Shown here piece by piece: positions 1 through 11,909 of a stretch of 64,000 nucleotides of DNA. Under the pieces are notes generated by a model. That model had not been told where the DNA came from. It did not search any database and saw nothing but the letters and a program-made list of their open reading frames with translations. This DNA is from Synanceia verrucosa. Its lineage: Eukaryota > Chordata > Actinopteri > Perciformes > Synanceiidae. Location: contig CM056558.1 in NCBI GenBank assembly GCA_029721515.1, forward strand, positions 27,673,740-27,737,739, in the 5' to 3' direction. Position 1 is the first letter of the stretch; each line of letters opens with the position of its first letter. Both the position numbers and the translations under genes were made by a program.

Positions 1-220
1 TACTGAGTTTCTACTGCTGCACCTTTTGAAAATGTTTTGAATGAACTTTTATTTGTAGAGGAATTATTCTCCAGTGTGTAACAGTACTTTTACTGCAGGG
101 CCTGAGTACTTCTCTCTGATATTACAATATTTATAGAATCATTTGATGCTGGAAACTGCTGAGTCATGATTTGTTTCCATTGTTTGGTGATGAGTCATCT
201 GTCTTCTGCCCTTGGTCCAG

Positions 221-3200
221 CCTTCCCATCAGCCCCTCTGATCAGGGGTCAGGATCACCTGAGGCTGGGGGCAGAGTCCACCCTTACCTGCCAGGTGTCA
301 GATCTTTACCCTGCCGAGCTGCTGACCCTCTGCTGGCTCAGAGGAGACGCCATTCTGCAGAGCATTATGGGAGATCCTGGCTCTGGCTCAGTCCGGTCTG
401 AATACAAGTTCACCCCTCAGGAAACGGACTCTGGAGGAACCATCAGCTGCAGGGCCACCCTGGATCTGCAGGACCTGCTGGCTGAGGACCGGACAAGAGA
501 GACCACCGTCCCCCTGACTCTGCTCTGTGAGTCCTCCTCATTAGTGTCTCTGGTTGTTGTCCCTCAAAAATAATTTGTGTCAGTAACTGAAAAAGAAGCA
601 AACAGTCGTCTGCTGTTTGTTATCCAGCAGGACTGTTCGTTATCCAGTAGAACTCTTCATAGTCCAACAGCACTGTTTGTTATCCAGTAGGACTGTTCAT
701 AGTCCAGCAGAACAGTTTGTTATCCAGCAGGACTGTTTGTTATCCAGTAGGACTGTTCATAGTCCAGCAGGACTGTTTGTTATCCAGCAGGACTGTTTGT
801 TATCCAGCAGAACTGTTCATAGTCCAGCAGAACTGTTCATAGTCCAGCAGAACAGTTTGTTATCCAGTAGGACTGTTTGTTATCCAGCAGGACTGTTCAT
901 AGTCCAGCAGGACTGTTTGTTATCCAGCATGACTGTTCATAGTCCAGTAGGACTGTTCGTTATCCAGCAGGACAGTTTGTTATCCAGCAGGACTGTTCAT
1001 AGTACAGCAGGACTGTTTGTTATCCAGCAGGACTGTTTGTTATCCAGCAGGACTGTTCATAGTCCAGCAGGACTGTTTGTTATCCAGCAGGACTGTTTGT
1101 TATCCAGCAGGACTGTTCATAGTACAGCAGGACTGTTTGTTATCCAGCAGGACTGTTTGTTATCCAGCAGGACTGTTCATAGTCCAGCAGGACTGTTTGT
1201 TATCCAGCAGGACTGTTTGTTATCCAGCAGGACTGTTCATAGTACAGCAGGACTGTTTGTTATCCAGCAGGACTGTTTGTTATCCAGCAGGACTGTTCAT
1301 AGTCCAGCAGGACTGTTTGTTATCCAGCAGGACTGTTCATAGTCCAGCAGGACTGTTTGTTATCCAGTAGGACTGTTTGTTATCCAACAGGACTGTTCAT
1401 AGTCCAACAGGACTGTTTGTTATCCAGCAGGACTGTTTGTTATCCAGCAGGACTGTTCATTGTCCAACAGGATTGTTTGTTATCCAGTAGGACTGTTTGT
1501 TATCCAGTAGGACTGTTCATAGTCCAGCAGGCTGTTTGTTATCCAACAGGACTGTTCATTGTCCAACAGGACTGTTTGTTATCCAGCAGGACTGTTTGTT
1601 ATCCAGCAGGACTGTTCATTGTCCAACAGGATTGTTTGTTATCCAGTAGGACTGTTTGTTATCCAGCAGGACTGTTTGTTATCCAACAGGACTGTTCATT
1701 GTCCAACAGGACTGTTTGTTATCCAGCAGGACTGTTTGTTATCCAGCAGGACTGTTCATTGTCCAACAGGATTGTTTGTTATCCAGTAGGACAGTTTGTT
1801 ATCCAGCAGGACTGTTCATAGTACAGCAGGACTGTTTGTTATCCAGCAGGACTGTTTGTTATCCAGCAGGACTGTTCATAGTCCAGCAGGACTGTTTGTT
1901 ATCCAGCAGGACTGTTTGTTATCCAGCAGGACTGTTCATAGTACAGCAGGACTGTTTGTTATCCAGCAGGACTGTTTGTTATCCAGCAGGACTGTTCATA
2001 GTCCAGCAGGACTGTTTGTTATCCAGCAGGACTGTTCATAGTCCAGCAGGACTGTTTGTTATCCAGTAGGACTGTTTGTTATCCAACAGGACTGTTCATT
2101 GTCCAACAGGACTGTTTGTTATCCAGCAGGACTGTTTGTTATCCAGCAGGACTGTTCATTGTCCAACAGGATTGTTTGTTATCCAGTAGGACTGTTTGTT
2201 ATCCAGTAGGACTGTTCATAGTCCAGCAGGCTGTTTGTTATCCAGCAGGACTGTTCATAGTCCAGCAGGACTGTTTGTTATCCAGCAGGACTGTTCATAG
2301 TCCAGCAGGACTGTTTGTTATCCAGCAGGACTGTTTGTTATCCAGCAGGACTGTTTGGTATCCAGCAGGACTGTTCATAGTCCAGCAGGACTGTTTGTTA
2401 TCCAGCAGGACTGTTTGTTATCCAGCAGGACTGTTCATAGTCCAGCAGGACAGTTTGTTATCCAGCAGGACTGTTCATAGTCCAGTAGGACTGTTCGTTA
2501 TCCAGCAGGACAGTCTGTTATCCAGCAGGACTGTTCATAGTACAGCGGGACTGTTTGTTATCCAGCAGGACTGTTTGTTATCCAGCAGGACTGTTTGGTA
2601 TCCAGTAGGACTGTTCATAGTCCAGCAGGACTGTTTGTTATCCAGCAGAATTGTTCATAGTCCAGCAGGACTGTTCATAGTCCAGCAGGACTGTTTGTTA
2701 TCCAGCAGGACTGTTAGTTATCCAGTAGGACTGTTCGTTATCCAGCAGGACTGTTTGTTATCCAGTAGGACTGTTCGTTATCCAGCAGGACTGTTTGTTA
2801 TCCAGTAGGACTGTTCTTTATCCAGCAGGGCTGTTTGTTATCCAGCAGGACTGTTCATAGTTCAGCAGGACTGTTCATAGTCCAGCAGGACTGTTTGTTA
2901 TCCAGCAGCACTGTTCGTTATCCAGCAGGACTGTTCGTTATCCAGCAGGACTGTTCGTTATCCAGCAGGACTGTTCATAGTCCAGCAGAACAGTTTGTTA
3001 TCCAATAGGACTGTTCATAGTCCAGCAGGACTGTTTGTTATCCAGCAGGACTGTTCATAGTCCAGCAGGACTGTTTGTTATCCAGCAGGACTGTTCATAG
3101 TCCAGCAGGACTGTTTGTTATCCAGCAGGACTGTTCATAGTTCAGCAGGACTGTTCATAGTCCAGCAGGACTGTTTGTTATCCAGCAGGACTGTTCGTTA

Positions 3201-6200
3201 TCCAGCAGGACTGTTTATTATCCAGTAGGACTGTTCATAGTCCAGTAGGACTGTTTGTTATCCAGTAAGACTGTTCATAGTCCAGTGGGACTGTTTGTTA
3301 TCCAGTAGGACTATTTGTTATCCAGCAGGACTGTTCATAGTCCAGCAGGACTGTTTGTTATCCAGCAGGACTGTTTGTTATCCAGTAAGACTGTTCATAG
3401 TCCAGCAGGACTGTTTGTTATCCAGCAGGACTGTTTGTTATCCTGCAGGACTGTTCATAGTCCAGCAGGACTGTTTGTTATCCTGCAGGACTGTTCATAG
3501 TCCAGTAGGACTGTTTGTTATCCAGTAAGACTGTTCATAGTCCAGTAGGACTGTTTGTTATCCAGTAGGACTGTTCATAGTCCAGCAGGACTGTTTGTTA
3601 TCCAGTAGGACTGTTTGTTATCCAATAGGACTGTTTGTTATCCAGCAGGACTGTTTGTTATCCAATAGGACTGTTCGTTATCCAGCAGGACTGTTCCTTA
3701 TCCAGCAGTACTGTTCGTTATCCAGCAGGACTATTTGTTATCCAGCAGGACTGTTCATAGTCCAGCAGGACTGTTTGTTATCCAGCAGGACTGTTCATAG
3801 TCCAGTAGGACTGTTTGTTATCCAGTAGGACTGTTCATAGTCCAGTAGGACTGTTTGTTATCCAGTAGGACTATTTGTTATCCAGCAGGACTGTTCATAG
3901 TCCAGCAGGACTGTTTGTTATCCAGTAGGACTGTTTGTTATCCAATAGGACTGTTTGTTATCCAGCAGGACTGTTTGTTATCCAATAGGACTGTTCGTTA
4001 TCCAGCAGGACTGTTCCTTATCCAGCAGTACTGTTCGTTATCCAGCAGGACTATTTGTTATCCAGCAGGACTGTTCATAGTCCAGCAGGACTGTTTGTTA
4101 TCCAGCAGGACTGTTCATAGTCCAGTAGGACTGTTTGTTGTCCAGTAAGACTGTTCATAGTCCAGTAGGACTGTTTGTTATCCAGTAGGACTATTTGTTA
4201 TCCAGCAGGACTGTTCATAGTCCAGCAGGACTGTTTGTTATCCAGCAGGACTGTTTGTTATCCAGTAAGACTGTTCATAGTCCAGCAGGACTGTTTGTTA
4301 TCCAGCAGGACTGTTCATAGTCCAGTAGGACTGTTTGTTATCCAGTAGGACTGTTTGTTATCCAGTAGGACTGTTTGTTATCCAATAGGACTGTGCATAG
4401 TCCAGCAGGACTGTTCATAGTCCAGCAGGACTGTTTGTTATCCAGCAGGACTGTTCATAGTCCAGCAGGACTGTTTGTTATCCAGCAGGTAACACTGTCA
4501 TAAAACTCTTCCTGGCTGTAGAAACTTATAATTTATAAATATCAGATGCGAGCAGCTTCGTCTGACAAATCCTCCTCCTCCTCTTCAGATGCTCCTGTTG
4601 TCACGGTGATATCAGACTCAGTGGTAGTCATGGCCGGCTCTCCGCTTACTCTCATCTGTTCTGCGGATGGAAACCCAGAGCCCACGATCACCTGGCATTT
4701 CAAGTCAGCAGACGGCCGTTCTGAGCGGCGGGGTGGAGGCCGTCAGCTGGACCTCAAGGCAGTGAGTCCATCTGAGGCCGGACGATACGACTGTGAGGCC
4801 CAGAACAGCGAGGGGAACCAGACCGCTGATGTGGAGGTCACTGTTCACGGTGAGAGTAACGCCCCTGTTTCATTCCCTGTCTCTGCAGCCAACTCTACAG
4901 CCTGACACACCCTCTCCTCCACAGCTCCACCCACCAACACCTCCCTCTCAGTGAGTCCTGGTGAGGAGGTGCTAGAGGGTCAGCAGGTGACGTTTACCTG
5001 CCGCTCAGATGGAGCTCCGCCCACCAAGCTGGTGCTGAGGAAGGAGGGGGTGGCGCTTCAGATGACAGACCCTGCCTCTTCCTTGCTCTCCTTTAGCCTC
5101 CCCTCAGCCCAGCTGGAAGACTCCGCCCATTACCAGTGTGAAGCCTCCAACCAGTACGGGACTCACCTGGTGTCCAGCTCTGTCACCGTCACAGGTACTG
5201 GTTGAGGTTCAGGGTCAAGTTCAAGTCCAGGTTCAGGTCCAGGTCCTAGTCCAGGTTCAATATTTATTAATTTATTAATTTTTTTTTATTTTATGTCAAC
5301 AGTTATGGCACATTAGAGTGATGAGGTAATGTTGTGATACAGTGATTATTGTGTTGTTACAGTACTACTACCTCACTGATGCAGCAGCAGGAAGCTCTCC
5401 ATGGTTTCTCCTCCAGCTTGTTCCTCCAGAGCTCCTCTCAGGAAGTGGAGTCTCTGCTGAACCTTCTCTGTGGTGTTCACAGTCCAGAGAGGTTCTTGGT
5501 GATGTGGAGCCCAGAAACCTGAAGGGTTGGACCCTCTCAGCACATTCCTCTCAGTGTGCTCAGATGATCAGTGGGTCTGTGCTGCTGGTCAGTCCAGGAT
5601 GATTTCTTTTGTTTTTGTGGTGCTCAGTGTGAGGTTGTTCAACAAACACCAGGCTGACAGTCTATCAACCTCATCTCTGTAGACAGAGAGGACCACGGTG
5701 GTGGTGGAGCTGGAGAGATGGGTTGGTGTACACTTAAATTTGAGTGTGATGGAGGTGGAGGTGGAGAGGTGGGTACCAAGCCTGACAGTTTGTGGACGGT
5801 TTGTCAGAAAGTCCTTATGCTGCGTTCACGTTGTATCAGAAGTCGAGATTCGGAACTGGGAATAACGTCACATCTGAGTTGACGACAAGTAAACAAGTCG
5901 GAAAACCAAGATGGACGTCTCCAATGAAAAGTTTGTTGTGCTTGCTCTGTTGGAATGCAGAAAGCTTATGCAGCAATATGAAGTCCTCAAACACAAAAGC
6001 AGGCACAAAGAAGATGCAGAGGGTGTGTATTTGTTCTCCTGCGTAATTATGTGTGGGAAAAACATTTGAGTCTACTGTAGGCTGTAACGTATAACGCTAC
6101 ACTGCGCTAAACCAGGGCGCTGCCATCTCGGATTATGATGCTGTGGTCTAGTCGCGGTTGGTGAAAACTTTTTACGAGTCAAAAAATCCGACTTCGAGCG

Positions 6201-9200
6201 GCATTTCATTTGATATTTACAACTCGCAACTCGTAAATTATGACTTACAAGGACGAACGCAGCATTAATCCAGCAGCAGATGGAAGAGTATAGTCCAAGG
6301 TGGGACGGTTAGGGTTAGGGCAAAAATACCAGGATGACGGTATTAAAGCTGAGCTTGCAGGTGGCTTAGTGTAGAGTAAAGCGTCCTCAGTATCCACTTT
6401 GCTCTGTAAGCAAACTGGTGAGGGTGGACTGAGTGGGGAAGTCCCTGATGTGGCAACCATTCTTCAAAGTTGTTCATGATCACAGGCTGAAGTTCAGCAG
6501 GTCTGTAATCATTCATGCTGTCAGTGGTTGTTTTTTAGTGATGGGACAGATTTCAGGCTGGAGGGGATGATGAATTGCTGCAGACAACATTTAAAAATTC
6601 TAGTGAAGACACCAGTCAGCAGGTCAGCGCAGGCTTTGAGTACCTTCCCAGATATTCCATCAGGACCAGCAGCCTTCCTGGTGTTTAGACTCCTCAGCAC
6701 TTGTCTCACTTCCTGTTCCTGAAGCGTCAGTATGCTGCTGGAGGGTGGTGGATGTGATGAGACTGGATCTGGTCTGTCATTCTCAAAGCAGGCAAAGAAA
6801 AGGTTCAATTTCTCTGCCAGTGAGGCCTGAGGTGTTAGAAGACACCTTGTTACTCCTAATTTCCACTGGACACAGAACATCGCCAACGTCTGTCAAATTC
6901 CGATGTCCTTTGTCTGTCAATACCCAACAGATCCGCCTGCTGTGGCTCCGCCGGACAGCTGGTATTGCAAAAACAAGATCTGATTACTAACGAGATCTCA
7001 TGAATTAATGTATAATCATGCAATATAGCGGGTTGTAGCAGAGCGTCAGTGAAAGAGAACCATCCTGTGTCCACTGAGTAGAAGGAAATCGATTATACAA
7101 TCCGCCGCAAACACAGATTATTTTATTTTGAAAATAAACCTGATGATTTTGTCTGTACACAACTTCCTCTCAACGTCCGACAAAAATAGAAGCTCTGTTG
7201 ATTTGTTTTGGTAGGCATCAGCAATCGTTCCGCATCCAGTCGAAATTAGGGGTTAGAGTGCAAGAAAAACAGTCCTGCAGCTGAGAAAGAGTGTCCTCAT
7301 GTTGTTATTGTCTTTGTTTGTGGCCTTGTTTTCCTCTGGTGGAGCAAACATGATCCAGGGTTTTATCCCCTCTGGTGGAACACTTCACATACTGGACAAA
7401 TCTATCTTTAAACATGCTTGATTGAATCACCGGCCACAACAAAGACTCAGTTGGGGTGGACGAGCTGCTAGCATATATGTAGCATCAGTGATCAGCGGAT
7501 GAAGCCATATTCCATGATGAAAATAATGCAGCAGTTAAGGACAATGCTGTTAGTGGGGCACTGTAATGCCACTTTGTCCATTTTGTGGGTGATAGATCTG
7601 GCGTTGGTCAGGAAGATGCTTGGAAGTGGAGGTAGTGGTGGTCTGTTTCCTTAACTTAGCAGCTGGGCCCAATTGGCATCCTCGCTTCTGCTTCCTTTCC
7701 CTCTCCAGATGTCGTATGGAATATTGTTATTGTGTTGATAGTTGGCTTTTATGGATAAATTATACCTTAGCCCAAGGTCAGTTAAATCCTGATGGCTGTA
7801 GGTGAATGTTACCTAACAAAGATTCACAAAAAAGTTAAAAAGAAAAAGCACCAGACTGGAGAAGAAAGAGCTGCTGTACCCGTGCATGCAGCCATCTAGT
7901 GACATATTGCTAACAAATGTGTTAAAAGTTTAGAGCTTACAGCTAACATTCAGAGCTAGCCTTTAAAGCTAACATTTAGAGCTAACCATTAAAGCTAACA
8001 TGTAGTGCTAATATTTAGCGCTAACATGTAGCACTAATAACCAACTGCAGATGAAGCTATTATCAGAATAATACAGATTAATATGTCAATATACGCATCA
8101 ACCCGGATTATTAATATCTTGATATAATATTTCTGTCAGCTCACCCTCTGCAGATGGAGGTGAGTTCTCTGGTCTCTGCAGCTGAGAGGGGTTCAAGTCT
8201 GGTCCTGACCTGCAGCGCCTCTGGATGTCCCCACCCTCCCACCTTCACCTGGAAGAGGACAGACCAGGACCAGACCGTGCTTCAGGGGACAGACCAGGAT
8301 GGATTGTCCCTGTTCTACCTGCAGGACCTGGACTTCCAGGATCATGGAGGATACAGCTGTGAGGCAGAGTGTGACTCTGTCATCAGGACCAGAGCCATAC
8401 AGGTCCAGGTCTACTGTGAGTCTGAGATCTGTGTTTGACTATGCATATTTATTTCTACTGTGTGACTCCAAAGGAATAAATGTGATCCTGAGATCTTCTT
8501 GCAGAGGGTCTCGGAGGGTCGGAGAGGGTTTCCAGCAGTCAGAGGAAGACAAAAGTCCTCCCCTTTAGGGTCAGAAGTCCACTCTTAGTGGTAGCAGTAG
8601 CGGTAGTAGTAGTAGTATCAGTAGCAGTAATAGTAGTAGCAGTAGCAGTGATAGTAGTATTAGTAGTTGCAGTAGTAGTCTCTTGTCCCTCCAGTGTCTC
8701 TCAGTACTAGCAGTAGTATTAGTATTAGTAGTAGCATTAGTAGCAGACTGTCTCTCAGTCAGTTTGTTCTCATTCTGTCAGCAGCTTATGAACTAAAAAC
8801 CTTCTTGCAGAAAGATCAGCTCCTTTCTGGATGGACTAGACTAGAGGACGTTCTCACTGAGACAGCTAAATTGTTATCGTAATATGTAATAATATTACTA
8901 GCATTTTCTTTCTGGAACTTTCAGAAACTTATTCCAGAAGGAAAAAGAGCAAATAAAGAAAGTATAACCAGTAAAGAGAAACTAACTGATGGTGAAACAA
9001 AGTGACGAAGAGCAGCTGCTGCAGGACGGGAGGACTTCCTGTCTCTTTATCTCATTTTGTTGAGTCCTGACAACATGAGTTCACCACTTTCCATCTGCTG
9101 ACTGTCAGTGTCCCTGAACGCACCAAAAGTTCCATCTGCAGAAAACATAAAAATGAAGATGGATTTTCTTTCAGTGAACATGCTGATTTATTGATTTATT

Positions 9201-10492
9201 GATTATTGAGCAATAATCAGGGTCTCTGCTATGTCCTCCCAGCATTCCCATCTGATCCTCTCCTGGAGGATCCTGGTCCCGTCCTGCTGGGTCAGGAGCT
9301 GGACCTTCATTGTAACATCAGCAGCGTCTTCTCAGTCAATCAGATGAGGATCCTGTGGCTGTCGGGGAACGTGACACTGATGTCAGAGTCCTTCAGGTTC
9401 TCTGGGTCCTTACGGAACATCTCATCTGTTCTTCAGCACCGGGTCCAGGAGGATCAGCAAGTTCTGACCTGCAGGGCCGAGCTGTCTACACAGGATGGAG
9501 AAGTGTGGAGGACCAGGTGGACCAGTGTCCCCCTTCAGGTCCACTGTGTGTGTCTGAGGCAAAAAAAAGACCTCCTGTTTTATTGTGAAAATTTACTGAA
9601 AGTGTTGATTTTCTTCCTGCTCCCCTTGTGTTCCAGATCCTCCAAGGAGAACCTCCCTCTCAGTGAATCCTGGTGAGGAGGTGCTAGAAGGTCAGCAGGT
9701 GACGTTTACCTGCCGCTCAGATGGAGCTCCACCCACCACGCTGGTGCTGAGGAAGGAGGGGGCGGAGCTTCATAGGACAGACTCTGCTTCCTCCTTGCTC
9801 TCCTTCAGCCTTCCCTCAGCCCAGCTGGAAGACTCTGCCCACTACCAGTGTGAAGCCTCCAACCAGTACGGGACTCACCTTGTGTCCAGCTCCGTCACCG
9901 TCACAGGTAAGGCTAAAAGACTTGGACCCAGGACAAAGCTCCACAGGAACCTTCAGTCCTCCTCAGTCCAGTCCAATCTTTCTTTGTTTGTTGTCCAGCT
10001 CCTCCTAGGAACACCACAGTCGTTGTGCTCCCATCCACAGTGGTCCATGAGGGACAAAATGTCACCGTCTGCTGCCAGACCATCAGTTTTCCCCCATCAG
10101 CCATGGTCCTAAAGAAGCTAACCAATGGGATGGAGCTGTATTCAACCAATGGCACCTTCTTGTTGGTCAATGTCACGGCCAGAGACTCTGGGCTGTACCA
10201 GGTCAACGTGACCAATGACCTTGGACACCAGGTCAAAGTGTTCAGCATCAGCGTCAGAGGTCAGTCAGACCATTTCACTTAGAAAACAACGACAAAACAA
10301 CAATCTGTTAATTTGTTCTGACCTCCCTGTCTCCTTCACACAGAGAGGAGAAACAGTCTCAGCGCTGTCCTTGTCCCAGTCCTCAGCACTGCCGCTGGGC
10401 TAGCAGCTGCTGCTGTACTCCTTGACTACCTAAGAAGGTCTAGGAAGAAAGGTTTCTATCAGCTGCCCCAGTCTGCCCCGCCTTCAGCCTGA
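221..10492 (+). CDS. vcam1: VCAM1-like Ig-superfamily adhesion receptor, 3' part
   Basis: Cell-surface adhesion receptor; the human family member binds leukocyte integrins. Eight exons are read: 221-526, 4589-4849, 4925-5194, 8140-8415, 9243-9545, 9637-9906, 9999-10259 and 10344-10492. Each of the first seven encodes one Ig domain of 87-102 residues and is a phase 1-1 exon, so any could be skipped without a frameshift. The order of long and short domains matches human VCAM1 D2 onward, with exon 8140-8415 like D4 and 9243-9545 like D5, but there is one domain more than expected. The last exon gives a hydrophobic Leu/Ala/Val segment, a basic stop-transfer run and a short tail. The N-terminal exons lie before the window. 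Two domains (4925-5194 and 9637-9906) are near-identical copies, and the 9999-10259 domain lacks its second Ig cysteine. The neighbours SLC30A7, DPH5 and S1PR1 support VCAM1 over other Ig proteins. The start of exon 8140 was chosen by phase; its first strand is less certain. Confidence 0.85.
611..4488. repeat. 20-bp minisatellite, about 190 copies, in a VCAM1 intron
   Basis: The array fills the intron between the first two Ig exons. Two main 20-bp unit types alternate: one contains GTTATCCAGCAGGACTGTTT, the other has CATAGTCCAG in place of GTTATCCAG. In 1021-1320 they form an A-A-B 60-bp higher-order unit, and a C/A difference (AGTCCAG or AGTACAG) makes a 120-bp super-unit. The period is a multiple of neither 3 nor the helical repeat, and the open frames across it are a by-product of repetition. 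Copies diverge most in 2800-4480. Confidence 0.97.
5360..6880 (-). mobile_element. CR1/L2-like LINE fragment in a VCAM1 intron
   Basis: On the minus strand, 6886-6524 translates to the start of a reverse transcriptase, with the typical stretch RKAAGPDGISG followed by VLKACADLL. Going left, 5360-5817 and 6268-6520 look like the downstream part of the same kind of element. The reading frames are broken and the ends are not sharp. A TTA-flanked element interrupts it at 5818-6264. The clade name is inferred from the motif; related Jockey-type LINEs share it. Confidence 0.65.
5818..6264. mobile_element. Non-autonomous Harbinger-like element (MITE), 447 bp
   Basis: Terminal inverted repeats start TGCTGCGTTC on the left and end GAACGCAGCA on the right. 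Both are flanked by TTA (5815-5817 and 6265-6267), the 3-bp target duplication typical of PIF/Harbinger elements. Removing the element restores a continuous LINE sequence around TCCTTAATCC. It has no transposase reading frame. Confidence 0.75.
6887..8139. other. VCAM1 intron, no gene seen
   Basis: Rest of the intron before the Ig exon at 8140. It is unremarkable apart from short degenerate repeats of AGCTAACATTTAG type near 7920-8040. No conserved coding frame was found. Confidence 0.5.
8586..8750. repeat. AGT/AGC trinucleotide repeat in a VCAM1 intron
   Basis: Imperfect runs of AGTAGT, AGCAGT and AGTATT, interrupted by a short unique stretch near 8680-8700. The composition is like that of the larger array at 15028-16130. 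Confidence 0.85.
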
Positions 10493-10519
10493 GACTAACA
10501 CTGGACTTTCACCTCCCTA

Positions 10520-11658
10520 CCAGCTCCCAACATGAGGTTACCACTTCCCAACATGAGGCTACCAGCTCCCAACATGAGGCTACCAGCTCCCAACATGAGG
10601 TTACCACCTCCCAACATGAGGCTACCAGCTCCCAACATGAGGTTACCATCTCCCAACATGAGGCTACCAGCTCCCAACATGAGGTTATCACCTCCCAACA
10701 TGAGGCTACCAGCTCCCAACATGAGGTTATCACCTCCCAACATGAGGCTACCAGCTCCCAACATGAGGTTACCAGGTCCCAACATGTGGTTATCACCTCC
10801 CAACATGTGATTACCAGCTCCCAAAAATGAAGCTACCAGCTCCCAACACGAGGTTACCAGCTCCCAACACGAGGTTACCAGCTCCTAATACGAGGTTACC
10901 AGCTCCTAATACGAGGTTACCAGCTCCCAACAGGAGGTTACCAGCTCCTAATACGAGGTTACCAGCTCCTAATACGAGGTTACCAGCTCCCAACAGGAGG
11001 TTACCACCTCCCAACATGAGGTTACCAGCTCCCAACATGTGATTACCAGCTCCCAACATGAAGCTACCAGCTCCCAACATGAAGCTACCAGCTCCCAACA
11101 TGAGGTTACCACCTCCCAACATGAGGTTACCACCTCCCAACATGAGGTTACCACCTCCCAACATGAGGTTACCACCTCCCAACATGTGGCTACCAGCTCC
11201 CAACATGAGGTTACCAGCTCCCAACATGAGGTTACCAGCTCCCAACACGTGATTACCAGCTCCCAACATGAAGCTACCAGCTCCCAACATGAGGTTACCA
11301 GCTCCCAACATGTGATTACCAACTCCCAACATGAGGTTACCAGCTCCAAACATGAGGTTACCAGCTCCCAAAACGAGGTTACCAGCTCCCAACATGTGAT
11401 TACCAGCTCCCAACATGAGGTTACCAGCTCCCAACACGAGGTTACCAGCTCCCAACACGAGGTTTCCAGCGCCCAACACGAGGTTACCAGCTCCCAACAT
11501 GAGGCTATCAGCTCCCAATATGAGGTTACCAGCTCCCAATATGAGGTTACCAGCTCCCAACATGAGGCTATCAGCTCCCAATATGAGGTTACCAGCTCCC
11601 AATATGAGGTTACCAGCTCCCAATATGAGGTTACCAGCTCCCAACATGTGGCTACCAC
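10520..11658. repeat. 20-bp minisatellite after the VCAM1 stop codon, about 57 copies
   Basis: The unit is close to TACCAGCTCCCAACATGAGG, with variants ACGAGG, ATATGAGG and ACCTCCC in patches. It starts about 28 bases after the VCAM1 stop, so it is probably part of the 3' untranslated region, because the first poly(A)-like signal (ATTAAA, 11904-11909) lies beyond it. Because 20 is not a multiple of three and the units lack stops, ORFs of over 200 codons run through it in both directions. They are not credible genes. Confidence 0.95.
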
Positions 11659-11903
11659 TCTTTTACATGGTTTTGACATTTCAACATGTGTCTACACTGC
11701 ATTTATCAGCTTTGTACTTTAGTTTTGTGGAATCAAAGACTTTTAATCAGCGGTAACCTTTGATCTCTGTCCCTTTAACAGAAATCTCTGTCTTCTGTCT
11801 TTATGTGAATGATACATACACTACTAGTTAGTAGTTACCAGTTACTAGTTGCTAGTTACTTCTGTTTGTTTGTTTGATTTCTGATGTGAGGTGATGTGCT
11901 TTT

Positions 11904-11909
11904 ATTAAA
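11904..11909 (+). terminator. Candidate VCAM1 poly(A) signal ATTAAA
   Basis: First poly(A)-like hexamer after the stop codon and minisatellite. A second candidate, AATAAA, is at 13120-13125. Inferred from position only. Confidence 0.35.

Noticed and set aside
617..4148. Long plus-strand ORFs of up to 250 codons with LLSSRTVCYPAGL-type repeats
   Set aside because: They are reading frames through the 20-bp minisatellite in an intron, open in several frames at once.
611..4488. CRISPR-like regular repeats
   Set aside because: Units are directly adjacent with no unique spacers, inside a vertebrate intron.
10495..11722. ORFs of 227-278 codons on both strands
   Set aside because: Repeat artefacts in the second minisatellite; no start context, homology or splice structure.
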